Positions 1 through 7,999 of a stretch of DNA of 23,458 bases are shown in pieces (position 1 is the stretch's first letter; each line of letters starts with the position of its first letter). The notes beneath the pieces are model-generated. The model saw nothing but the letters and a program-made list of their open reading frames with translations, did no database searches and was not told the origin of the DNA. Source of the DNA: Candidatus Woesearchaeota archaeon (GTDB taxonomy: Archaea; Nanoarchaeota; Nanoarchaeia; Woesearchaeales; JAGVZT01); the NCBI GenBank assembly GCA_017608295.1, contig JAFCGF010000051.1, positions 1 to 23,458 on the forward strand, written 5' to 3'. The position numbers and the translations under genes are program-made.

Positions 1-1541
1 AGGAAAGGAGACCTCGCCTCCAAAGAATGTGCCATAGTAGCAATATCAACCTTTACCAACAAATCCTCAGGTAAATAAGACATGACATCAACGTAAAGAG
101 TTTTATCTATAAAAGTTTTGCCGTCCGCCTTCTTATACCACTCAACAGTCAAATCCTCAGAATCAACGTTTTTTACTTTTTCTTTTAAATAGGAAGAATA
201 CAGCCCCTCTTTCATCTCGTTGTCAAAGTGGCAAAGCCATGCCACATATCTTCGCTCAGGAATTTCCGATATACCTTTCACAAACCTTTTTAACCTTCTA
301 AAAAAGCTTCCTCTATTTGCACTATAAGGTAGATAATCGACTACTTTTCTTATGATCTGCTCCCTGAGTAACCGTGGAATAAATTTATAATAATCGGCCA
401 GTCTATCTGCAAGATAACGCTCATATCCTGCAAATGATTCATCCCCTCCATCGCCATTAAGTGCTACCGTTACATAGTCCCTGGTTATCTTAGAGACATA
501 GAAGGTAGGTATGGCTGAAGAATCAGCATAAGGTTCATTATAATGCCAGACAAGCTTTGGCAAAATCTCAATGGCATTTGGTTTAACAATGAACTCATGG
601 TGATCTGTTTTATATTTATCTGCTATAACCCTGGCAAATGCTAACTCATTATAATCCTCCTCTTCGAATCCTATCGAGAAGGTTTTAACCGGCTGATCCA
701 CCAGCTTACTCATCATAGCAACTACAAGGCTAGAATCAATTCCTCCACTTAAAAAAGCACCTAAAGGCACATCGCTTTGCAATCTGATTTTTACCGCCTC
801 TTGAAATACTTCCAGAAACCGCTCTCCATAATCTTCTACCGAAGGCAGCTGAAGTTTATTTTGATAAGATAATTCCCAATACCTTTTTATAGTTATATTT
901 CCCCTTTCATAAACTAAAATGTGGGCTGGAGGAAGTTTTTTTATTCCTTTAAAAATAGTAAGAGGGCTGGGAACATATTGGTAGGTTAAATAGTGATGTA
1001 ATGCAGCATAGTCTATATCTTTTTTAACTGTTTTATCTATGAGTAGAGATTTTATTTCTGAAGCGAAAAGTAAACTTTCTTTAGTCTGTGCATACACTAA
1101 CGGTTTTTTACCTGCACGATCTCTGGCAAGAAAAAGACGATGTTTGTTTTCATCCCATATGGCAAAAGCAAACATCCCTCTGAGGGCATGTACACAATCA
1201 ATACCTTTATCTTCATAGAGGTGGATTATAGTCTCTGTATCAGTATGGGAAGAAAATTTGTGACCTTTTGCTTGAAGATTTTCTCTTAATTCTAAATAAT
1301 TATATATTTCACCATTAAAGACAATCCAGATAGAGCCATCTTCATTAGACATAGGTTGATGACCTGCAGGGGTAAGATCAATGATAGATAGTCTTTTGTG
1401 AGCTAGCCCTACAGTACCATTCACATACACTCCTTCATCATCGGGACCTCTGTGGTTGAGGACAGAAGCCATCTTTTTGATGAGAACTTCATCAACCTTT
1501 CTATTAACTGTATGATAAATCTTCCCGCAAATCCCACACAA
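1..1541 (-). CDS. asnB: AsnB-like glutamine-dependent amidotransferase, 3' end outside window
   Basis: The class II glutamine amidotransferase domain (about residues 2-200) takes ammonia from Gln. The asparagine-synthase ATP-pyrophosphatase domain (about 235 onward) uses it to amidate an AMP-activated carboxylate. Visible motifs are the catalytic Cys2 in MCGICGK, RLSIIDL, NGEIYN, the PP-loop SGGIDSS (265-271) and GDGGDE (363-368). The last codons read MAHSLEARSPF, a motif of the synthase domain, so about 100 C-terminal residues lie outside the window (513 codons present). The start is TTG: Cys2 must become the N-terminus, an in-frame TAA lies at 1560-1562, there is no ATG between, and a strong SD precedes the TTG. 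In glycan loci such enzymes often amidate uronic acids (WbpS-type) rather than make free Asn. That role is inferred from context. A second AsnB lies at 19427-21235. Confidence 0.93.
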   Translation of the reverse strand, partial: MCGICGKIYHTVNRKVDEVLIKKMASVLNHRGPDDEGVYVNGTVGLAHKRLSIIDLTPAGHQPMSNEDGSIWIVFNGEIYNYLELRENLQAKGHKFSSHTDTETIIHLYEDKGIDCVHALRGMFAFAIWDENKHRLFLARDRAGKKPLVYAQTKESLLFASEIKSLLIDKTVKKDIDYAALHHYLTYQYVPSPLTIFKGIKKLPPAHILVYERGNITIKRYWELSYQNKLQLPSVEDYGERFLEVFQEAVKIRLQSDVPLGAFLSGGIDSSLVVAMMSKLVDQPVKTFSIGFEEEDYNELAFARVIADKYKTDHHEFIVKPNAIEILPKLVWHYNEPYADSSAIPTFYVSKITRDYVTVALNGDGGDESFAGYERYLADRLADYYKFIPRLLREQIIRKVVDYLPYSANRGSFFRRLKRFVKGISEIPERRYVAWLCHFDNEMKEGLYSSYLKEKVKNVDSEDLTVEWYKKADGKTFIDKTLYVDVMSYLPEDLLVKVDIATMAHSLEARSPF

Positions 1542-1544
1542 AGT

Positions 1545-1553
1545 CTCACCTCT
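1545..1553 (-). promoter_or_regulatory. Ribosome binding site that fixes a TTG start
   Basis: On the minus strand AGAGGTGAG is followed by ACT and then TTG. GAGG lies 7 nt from the start codon. This supports the non-ATG start of the AsnB-like gene, which the catalytic Cys2 also requires. Confidence 0.75.
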
Positions 1554-1569
1554 CTTCAGTTATTTATAG

Positions 1570-3171
1570 CTACTTCTTTATTGTTTCGGGCAGTTCAACC
1601 TTATAGATCCAAATACCTTTGCGTCCTCTTTTAAACTCTTTTATTAGCCTAAATCCTTTCTCCACCTGTGAGAAATACCTGTCAGTCACAATAATATACT
1701 CAAATCCTTTTTTTTCATAATACTCTTGTGCATATCCTATTTCTTCCACATCTTGCCATAAGCGATAGCGTAGATAATCATCCTTTCTGAAACCACCAGA
1801 GCAATCAATCTGAATGATATTATAGTAGATTGAAGGCAATATTTCTAATTTTAATTTCAGATACTCAGCTTTTAATAAATTATGTTTTAACGCTCTTTGG
1901 TATTGATGTTTCAGATTTTCAGGTGAATTTTCTAATTTTGGTCCTGCATTGCCTACATTGTCTAAAAGTATTTTTGAATTAATCGGTATCCGTTCTTCAA
2001 TCCATTCCTTGGCTATCAAGTTTATACTTTTTTGTGCACGTTCATAATCCCAATTCGCAATCAAATATATTGGATGCACCACCAACAGAATACATATTAA
2101 ATAGAAATATCTTTTCTGTCTTCTAGTGAAGCATTCCACAAGTAAATTTGAGCCAAGCACTGCAAACAGCGGGAAAGAATACAAAACATATTTTGCTTCA
2201 ACATATCTATTTAAAGACGCAAAACAAATAATAGCTAATGTTGTAAAAGAAATAGCAAATATTTTCCTGTTAGTCGTGATAAGACATCGCATTAATCCCA
2301 AAATACAAAGAACTCCTAAAGGTATCCCCCAATAGTTTTTTGCAAATTCTCTTGTGTAAATCCATATATTAAGACCAGAGAATGCGTGCATTGCTCTAAG
2401 CTGAATAATTTCATTCAACGCATTATCAAGATCAATATAAAAATAGGGACAGGCAATAAAATGTCCTATAAAGATTGCACCAATGCCAAACCACAATTTT
2501 TTACAAAATACCTTCTCCAGCAAATTAAATTTCTCTCCCTTCAGAAAATGCACAGCTATAAGGGCTAAAGAGGCAATAACCCCATTAAATTTTGTCGCTA
2601 TAGCAAGACCTATCGATAATCCTGCTAAAATATAACTCCAACTATGATCCCTTTGAAACAGCTTAAGACACTGATAGATGGCCAAAGTAAAAAAGAAGGT
2701 TAAGGCTATGTCCACCGTGCAATAGTGTGAGTGGATGACATGTTGATAGCTTAATGCTAGAAATAGAGCAGAAAGAAGACCAACCTCTTCACCCTTCACT
2801 TTCTTACCGATAAAGTAGGTTATTCCCAACGTAGCAGTTCCCAAGACTGCAGACAACCCTCGAGCTATCAGATAAAAAACCGTGGGGTCATTGATAAAAC
2901 TAAGTGCAAACTGGTGTACAGAAGAAAATGTTCCCAGCAGATACCCTATCAAAAAGTAAATGCCATAAAAAATAAATAGGATATACTGGATTAAAGAACC
3001 ATACTGGAACCTATGGGGATTTAAATCACCGCTGCCAAATCGAACAGCATGGTTGACTACCTCAGTCTCGTCACCATGATCTACTCCCGGGAGACCAAAA
3101 GTGATGCCCCATAATCTTACTATCAGAGCAAGTATTATGATAAATAATAGCAAGATTTGTTTTTTCTTCAT
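1570..3171 (-). CDS. Multi-pass membrane glycosyltransferase, ArnT/PMT-like (GT39/GT83 type, GT-C fold)
   Basis: 533 residues. It begins with a basic tail and a strong membrane helix (about 4-25) and continues with roughly ten more hydrophobic segments to about residue 370, then a soluble C-terminal domain. After the first helix there is an acidic D-H-G-D-E motif (31-35). This is the position of the conserved acidic pair in the first periplasmic loop of PMT_2 (dolichyl-phosphate-mannose-protein mannosyltransferase) proteins. HSHY (147-150) followed by Asp154 also fits the family. Such enzymes move a sugar from a polyprenyl-phosphate donor to a lipid, glycan or protein on the outer face of the inner membrane. 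The acceptor here is unknown. It starts at ATG with a weak SD and lies 28 nt upstream of the AsnB-like gene, so the two are probably cotranscribed. It sits downstream of a terminator and may have its own promoter, which I could not identify. Confidence 0.85.
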   Translation of the reverse strand: MKKKQILLLFIIILALIVRLWGITFGLPGVDHGDETEVVNHAVRFGSGDLNPHRFQYGSLIQYILFIFYGIYFLIGYLLGTFSSVHQFALSFINDPTVFYLIARGLSAVLGTATLGITYFIGKKVKGEEVGLLSALFLALSYQHVIHSHYCTVDIALTFFFTLAIYQCLKLFQRDHSWSYILAGLSIGLAIATKFNGVIASLALIAVHFLKGEKFNLLEKVFCKKLWFGIGAIFIGHFIACPYFYIDLDNALNEIIQLRAMHAFSGLNIWIYTREFAKNYWGIPLGVLCILGLMRCLITTNRKIFAISFTTLAIICFASLNRYVEAKYVLYSFPLFAVLGSNLLVECFTRRQKRYFYLICILLVVHPIYLIANWDYERAQKSINLIAKEWIEERIPINSKILLDNVGNAGPKLENSPENLKHQYQRALKHNLLKAEYLKLKLEILPSIYYNIIQIDCSGGFRKDDYLRYRLWQDVEEIGYAQEYYEKKGFEYIIVTDRYFSQVEKGFRLIKEFKRGRKGIWIYKVELPETIKK

Positions 3172-3208
3172 GTTCTAATATATAATTTTCCTATTTTTTA
3201 GTAAAAGC

Positions 3209-3472
3209 TCATCTAATCGCTGATTCACATAAATATTGGATAATGTTTTTAATCCAACTTCGAAATTGCAATGCGGGAATATGGCGAAGGTTTTCCCATA
3301 AATTCACGATTAGCATAAAATCGATATTAAAAATACCTTCGCTTTTAATAATATTTTCTGCACAGCTTACCGTAATGTCTTGCAATAAATGCTCATAGAT
3401 TACTTCCTTTACCGGATCAGGAGCGAATAGAAGTTTTAGCTCGTTCTTAAAGACTAGCGGAATACTAATCAA
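3209..3472 (-). pseudogene. Possible 3' remnant of an AsnB-like gene (87 codons), uncertain
   Basis: This short frame has no convincing start: its first possible codon is a TTG next to a terminator hairpin, with no SD. Its beginning (ISIPL, then a basic/acidic helix) resembles the segment that follows the K-R-G-F motif of AsnB proteins; compare KRGFSMPLKDFW in the complete AsnB at 19427-21235. The later IIKSEGIFN recalls the segment before the C-terminal Trp-rich helix of AsnB. The family's final LW...W pattern is not clear. I infer a degraded C-terminal piece of an AsnB homologue left by recombination. It could instead be a small unrelated hypothetical gene or non-coding sequence. It sits between the terminator and the ArnT-like gene. 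Confidence 0.3.
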
Positions 3473-3476
3473 GCAT

Positions 3477-3510
3477 AAAAAAAGCAGAAAATATAATTAT
3501 GCTTTCTGCA
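3477..3510 (-). terminator. Rho-independent terminator after the transglutaminase gene
   Basis: Read on the minus strand, GCAGAAA (3503-3509) and TTTCTGC (3484-3490) form a perfect 7-bp stem around an AT-rich 12-nt loop. Seven T follow at once (3477-3483). It lies about 87 nt beyond the stop of the transglutaminase-like gene and so probably ends the long transcript from the right. The stem is AT-rich, so termination may be partial. On the + strand the hairpin is followed by ATTTTATT, which is a weaker signal. Confidence 0.7.
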
Positions 3511-3596
3511 TTTTATTCATTTGTAGCATTGTCGCTTTTTGATTGGTTGTTAAACTATACTGTGCTATTCACAAGTTGTGAGTTACTATTCTATTT

Positions 3597-4550
3597 TTAT
3601 TTCACCAATTTCCTAAAACCATAACTATGACGTTTTCCACTACTTCCCGTCATAATAACTATCATTAATATAATCAAAACAATGAAATTCACAATTACAA
3701 TATATCTTACTATTTTCTCTTTATATCCTATTAAAGTTGAATTATCATTTAAAAATTGTATTTTCACTATTGGCAGTTGATACTCTTGCAATATTGTGTT
3801 TATAATTTTTTGTATATCTACTCTATTCATGTCAGAAACGACGGTATGTCCATTCAAGTAGGCCTCTTTCCACTTAGTTTCATACTCCTTTTTATATAAA
3901 GAGTCATCACTCCTATCTTTTGCAAATACAGTTGGCGTTAATCGTATATTCTTTTTATAATAAGTGATTACTTCAACCACTGAAAGAGGGTCTCCACTTC
4001 TTGACATATAATACCCTCTTGAGGGATCAATCATAACCCACTTATTAATCCTTCTCACGAATGCCTCCGGTACTACATGACCTTCTAATTCCACTATCCT
4101 TGCAGGAATACCTAACGACTGACATACAATAACAAATAATCTCGCATAAGAATCGCAAAAAACAGTTGTATCATTATTCATTAAATTATTAAGGATGTCT
4201 TCCACCAACAATATATCACTGTTATAATTTGGCATTCCAAATTTTAATTTACTTCTAACCCACTGAGTAACCTTTATTAGTGCATCGAGTGTTGTGAGAT
4301 CAGCATCATGAATATAACCTCTTGCTTCTTTTACGTAATCATTACTTAAATTATGGGGTATATGATAGTTGAACACATATCCATCTAACGCAACTGTCAT
4401 TTCTTTAGTTGGTGGTTTATTAAATTCTTCCAGTTCAGAAGTGTAATAAATCCTTACAAAGGATAAAGGCATAAACTTTAAATAGCACACTGCTCCAATG
4501 AGAGTTAGAGATAGTGGGATAGTCATTACTATAGTGAATTTATTTTTCAT
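3597..4550 (-). CDS. Membrane-anchored transglutaminase-like protein
   Basis: 317 residues. An N-terminal hydrophobic helix (about 5-30) may be an anchor or uncleaved signal. A transglutaminase/protease-like core occupies about 85-200. A C-terminal membrane helix (about 281-301) ends in a short basic tail. The likely catalytic triad is Cys132 (in FCDSYARLF), His158 (in EGHVVPEAFV) and Asp175 (in WVMIDPSRG), the order and spacing of the transglutaminase core. LGIPARIVEL (146-155) is also typical of the family. The core is probably extracytoplasmic if both helices span the membrane. Members of this superfamily act as peptidases, amidases or cross-linkers. None of these can be assigned here. It is the last gene before the terminator and is AT-rich compared with genes further right. 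Its place in a glycan locus suggests a role in processing or attaching the surface product, which is inference. Confidence 0.8.
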   Translation of the reverse strand: MKNKFTIVMTIPLSLTLIGAVCYLKFMPLSFVRIYYTSELEEFNKPPTKEMTVALDGYVFNYHIPHNLSNDYVKEARGYIHDADLTTLDALIKVTQWVRSKLKFGMPNYNSDILLVEDILNNLMNNDTTVFCDSYARLFVIVCQSLGIPARIVELEGHVVPEAFVRRINKWVMIDPSRGYYMSRSGDPLSVVEVITYYKKNIRLTPTVFAKDRSDDSLYKKEYETKWKEAYLNGHTVVSDMNRVDIQKIINTILQEYQLPIVKIQFLNDNSTLIGYKEKIVRYIVIVNFIVLIILMIVIMTGSSGKRHSYGFRKLVK

Positions 4551-4591
4551 GCCATTTCTTCTTAATGAAGTCTTCCTTTTTTTGCTTTAGG

Positions 4592-5710
4592 CTATGATAG
4601 CAACTGATCATAAAGTTTTAAATATTTAGTAACAACCTGTTCCATTGAAAATTTTATTTCAATAATTCTTCTGGCCTCATTTCCTAATTGTTCTGTTAAC
4701 TTTTTATTTTTTAATAATTGCTTCATGGTATTACTCAATTGGCCCACATTATCTGGTTCTACGAGCATACCGTTTATACCATCCTGTATAATATCTGTAG
4801 TGCCACCTACCCTTGTTGACACAACTGGAAGACCGCATGCCATAGCCTCAAGAATAACATTTGAGAGGCCTTCGGATAAAGAAGGGAGCACAAACATCGT
4901 CGACTCCTGTAACAACGAGACTACCCCTTTTATTTCTCCGCGAAAGCATATATAATCATTGATGTCTAAATCTCTTGCTAAGTTCTCCAATTTTTCTCTG
5001 TCAGGGCCATCTCCCACTATTTCCAAATAAGCATTCATTCCTTCTTCTATTAATCCATTAAATGCCTGAATTAAGTTGTGAACTCCTTTCAGATAATCTA
5101 ATCGTCCAATAAACAAGATTCTGTTGTGTTTTTTTCTGTCAGACAAGAGTGGTTTAAAATATTGAACATCCACTCCATTTTGGATTTGCATAACAGTAGT
5201 GGGTAAAAAGCCTTCCTGTAAAGCTTCCTTTTCTGACTGGGAACAAATAGTAATGATCCTGTCAGCATTTTTCAATTTTTCTAAAAAACTATTTCCAAAA
5301 ATAACCTTCTTCATCATCACAAAATCACTTATGGGCCCTGTTGCAGCTACCTTAATAATTACTTTTTTTTTGAAAAGCGATTTAAACAAGATTGCTACAA
5401 TTGAATGGAACCCTTGTGCAATATGGCAGTGGATTATATCGTATGAATGTCTCTTTCTGTAAAGAAACCAGAAAACAGACAATATGTAGGTTATGCCAAA
5501 CAATTTTTGCCACTGGATTGTTATGATATTTCGATAGACTGGCACATTCATTATCTTTTCAAATAGAGGTAACCCCTTTATCCTACGGGTAAGAACTGAA
5601 ACAGAAATGCCTTCTTTAACCAGGCCCGCAGCAAGATTAAGGGCTTGTTGCTCCGATCCCCCAAGGATGGGGTAAAAATAAGATATAATCATCACTACAC
5701 GGGGTTTCAT
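4592..5710 (-). CDS. GT4 family glycosyltransferase
   Basis: A complete 372-residue GT-B retaining enzyme that transfers a sugar from a nucleotide-sugar donor. The N-terminal domain has the acceptor-side glycine loop GGSEQQ (17-22). The C-terminal domain has QNGVD (177-181), GRLDYLKG (202-209), GDGP (233-236) and the donor-binding EX7E motif Glu280/Glu288 in SEGLSNVILEAM. It is cytosolic and probably bound to the membrane face. ATG start with a weak SD. It is 41 nt from the transglutaminase-like gene, consistent with one operon. Donor and acceptor cannot be read from the sequence. Confidence 0.93.
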   Translation of the reverse strand: MKPRVVMIISYFYPILGGSEQQALNLAAGLVKEGISVSVLTRRIKGLPLFEKIMNVPVYRNIITIQWQKLFGITYILSVFWFLYRKRHSYDIIHCHIAQGFHSIVAILFKSLFKKKVIIKVAATGPISDFVMMKKVIFGNSFLEKLKNADRIITICSQSEKEALQEGFLPTTVMQIQNGVDVQYFKPLLSDRKKHNRILFIGRLDYLKGVHNLIQAFNGLIEEGMNAYLEIVGDGPDREKLENLARDLDINDYICFRGEIKGVVSLLQESTMFVLPSLSEGLSNVILEAMACGLPVVSTRVGGTTDIIQDGINGMLVEPDNVGQLSNTMKQLLKNKKLTEQLGNEARRIIEIKFSMEQVVTKYLKLYDQLLS

Positions 5711-5827
5711 TTTTAATATCTAGCTCTCAGTACAATTTATATTTTTGTTATATAGTCGCAATGTTCTATTAAGGAAAAGATTGAAGGGCCATTCATCATA
5801 ACCACATCCCCTATCTCCAACACTCAC

Positions 5828-6754
5828 TCAAAGCCAAGAGCTACCACGTTGTTTGCTAATTCTATGATGCTTCCAGATAGGAAAGAGATAAATAAGTACC
5901 TTTGAAAAGGAATGAATAATAGCACAGAATCCTTTGAGATCCAGATCCATAAGAATCATTATAGACCTACGACTCCAAGTTGGTATTAAACTAAGGAAGC
6001 TTTGGAGGAAAAATCTTTCTGGACGTTTTAGATGGTAAAGCATAATCGCGTAAAAAAGGACACACTGCTCTCTAAAGGTATGTGATTTATCACTACTCCC
6101 TCCATGCCAGTGATACGCTATGGTTTTTGGTGAAAGCCCAACTTTAAATCCATGAAATCGCACTCTTTGGCAGTAATCCTGGTCCTCCCCATACATAAAA
6201 AAAAGAGGATCAAATCCTCCAACCTCTTTTAATACATGACTAGTCACTAACCACACTGCTGCATTTACAAATATCATCTCATATACTTCCTTCAATCGCG
6301 TGGAAAACGCATCAGATAATAAAACAACATTATCCTTAATGTGTTGCAGAAATACCGGGTCTATTCCATTCCCTTGGTAATCCAAGGGTAAAGGACTGAT
6401 GATACCATAATCAGGATGTGTATCCAAAATGTTTACAAGTAACTCAACAGTTGTAGGAGCTACCTTTACATCTTGATTCAATAATAATACATGATCAACT
6501 CCCTGCGATAGTGCGTGGCGAATGCCATGGTTAGTAGCTCTTGCAAAACCAAGATTAGTAGGCATGCATAGTATTTCTACATTTTTATAATAATTCCTGA
6601 CTGTACTAACTGTTTCGTCTACAGACGCATTATCAACTACAACAATCCGTACCGGGAATGTACTTCGTTGCAGACTCTCTATGGCTTGACGTATCCATGC
6701 ATCTCCATTCCATGTAACGATAACCACATAGACGACTTTCGAGGTAGTTCCCAT
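5828..6754 (-). CDS. GT2 family glycosyltransferase, rhamnosyltransferase-like
   Basis: A GT-A fold inverting enzyme. Counting from the upstream ATG at 6778 (316 residues), motifs are VDNASVDET (48-56), the metal-binding DXD variant NQD (101-103) after LLL, GGFD (187-190), the acidic catalytic segment E198-D199-Q200-D201 in a GED.DYC.R context, and HWHGG (223-227). This set matches the WcaA/RfbF-like rhamnosyltransferase branch of GT2; the donor is inferred from that similarity only. I prefer the internal ATG at 6754 (residue 9), because AGAAGGGG lies just upstream and the next residues lead straight into the Rossmann strand. The ATG at 6778 has no SD. A 117-bp gap follows before the GT4 gene at 5710. 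It holds only short open frames. Confidence 0.9.
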   Translation of the reverse strand: MGTTSKVVYVVIVTWNGDAWIRQAIESLQRSTFPVRIVVVDNASVDETVSTVRNYYKNVEILCMPTNLGFARATNHGIRHALSQGVDHVLLLNQDVKVAPTTVELLVNILDTHPDYGIISPLPLDYQGNGIDPVFLQHIKDNVVLLSDAFSTRLKEVYEMIFVNAAVWLVTSHVLKEVGGFDPLFFMYGEDQDYCQRVRFHGFKVGLSPKTIAYHWHGGSSDKSHTFREQCVLFYAIMLYHLKRPERFFLQSFLSLIPTWSRRSIMILMDLDLKGFCAIIHSFSKVLIYLFPIWKHHRISKQRGSSWL

Positions 6755-6840
6755 AGACCCCTTCTCTAAAAAACACATTGTTACTTCAGTTGACGATAGA
6801 ATAATCTATTGATAAATTTATACACAATGATATAGCATAT

Positions 6841-7956
6841 TTACATATGCGAGATTTGCTTGTTATCACACACTTCCAGTAAAACATCCTCAGTCTGTTT
6901 GGCAACTCTCTCCCAGTTGTAAATAGTAATTGCATCTTTTCTCGCGTTACTGCCTAGAAATTCTCTCTTTTCCTGGTTTGCTTTAAGCTCCAGTATTTTA
7001 TTGACTATAACTTTTTTATCATTAGCAACCAACACGCCATTAATTCCATTTTTTATAATACTGGATATTTGCCCCATATCTGAAGCAATTACGGGTTTCC
7101 CTGCTGCCAGGTAGTCAAATAGTTTGAGGGGAGAGTTATAAAATCCGCACTCACTCCAATCATACCCTTTATAGAGACAAAGGCATAAATCTGCCGATGT
7201 AAGGTAGTGGGGAAGATCAAGGTAGGTTATTTGTCTCAATACAAGTAAATTCTTAAGCACAGGAAATTTCCAGAGACTTTCACCTGTGATAACAATAAAT
7301 ATAATACTGTCATCAACGTGCTGGATCTCTTTTGCAATTTCAATGATTAATTCAATGCCTTGCCAGGGAGTGCTCGCGTTACCCACCCACATAACCTTGA
7401 ATTTATTCTTGAAATGAATCAGAGCAGTCTCTTTCATGTTTTCCGGTTTAAAAAGGCAAGGGTCAGAAGCATTTGGAATACAATAAGCCCTCTTAATACC
7501 TAAAATATCTTTAATATAATCCCTTAGAACTTCTGAAACACCGATACCAGCATCAACCAATTTAGCATAAAGCTTTCTCTTTCGGTCCTCACTGCGTATT
7601 AAAGCATCCCGCTCTGCCCCTTCTGGAAAACTTCCCTTTAACTCTTCTACCGGCGCATTAACTTCCCATACAACAGGAAGTGAAAAAGGCCTGACTAATT
7701 TGAGGAGCGTTGATTTTTCAAGAAACGAATGGACGGGCCTTCCAGCTATCCTGATATAGAGCACATCTGCTTCCCTGGCCAATTTAATTGCACCCCATTT
7801 TGTGCGATCATAATTTGTACAATCAGGGTTGCCATCACCCAGACAGGAAAGAATGCGGTGACCCCTCTTCCTCAGTGCCTCAATTAATTTGAAGCCATGA
7901 ACAGACCTGCCGGTGCTCAGAGGATAGTACGGGACATAAAAAAAACCTATTTTCAA
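6841..7956 (-). CDS. GT4-like glycosyltransferase with TTG start
   Basis: 371 residues with the GT-B layout: N-terminal strand MKIGFFYVP and a serine/glycine loop (14-18), a central linker, then PNASD (161-165), VGNAS.PWQG (191-200) and SPLKLFDYLAAGKPVIAS (275-292). In the last motif the second Glu of the EX7E pair is Asp281 and the first is not present at the usual position (Tyr273). Such SPLK variants are common in GT4 relatives. The start is TTG, read as Met1, because AGGAG lies 9 nt upstream and the next residues are the classic first beta strand. It sits between a GT4 and a GT2 gene with short gaps. Substrate unknown. Confidence 0.88.
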   Translation of the reverse strand: MKIGFFYVPYYPLSTGRSVHGFKLIEALRKRGHRILSCLGDGNPDCTNYDRTKWGAIKLAREADVLYIRIAGRPVHSFLEKSTLLKLVRPFSLPVVWEVNAPVEELKGSFPEGAERDALIRSEDRKRKLYAKLVDAGIGVSEVLRDYIKDILGIKRAYCIPNASDPCLFKPENMKETALIHFKNKFKVMWVGNASTPWQGIELIIEIAKEIQHVDDSIIFIVITGESLWKFPVLKNLLVLRQITYLDLPHYLTSADLCLCLYKGYDWSECGFYNSPLKLFDYLAAGKPVIASDMGQISSIIKNGINGVLVANDKKVIVNKILELKANQEKREFLGSNARKDAITIYNWERVAKQTEDVLLEVCDNKQISHM

Positions 7957-7965
7957 AATAGTATA

Positions 7966-7970
7966 CTCCT
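7966..7970 (-). promoter_or_regulatory. Ribosome binding site for a TTG start
   Basis: A perfect AGGAG on the minus strand lies 9 nt before the TTG at 7956-7954. It decides the start of the GT4-like gene, since no ATG is available at the expected N-terminus. Confidence 0.75.
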
Positions 7971-7999
7971 ACACAACTTTTACATTTTAGTAAACCATT

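Noticed and set aside
5711..5827. Short open frames in the 117-bp gap between the GT2 and GT4 genes
   Set aside because: Two overlapping frames of about 28-36 codons are open, but there is no SD, no domain, and this length is expected by chance.
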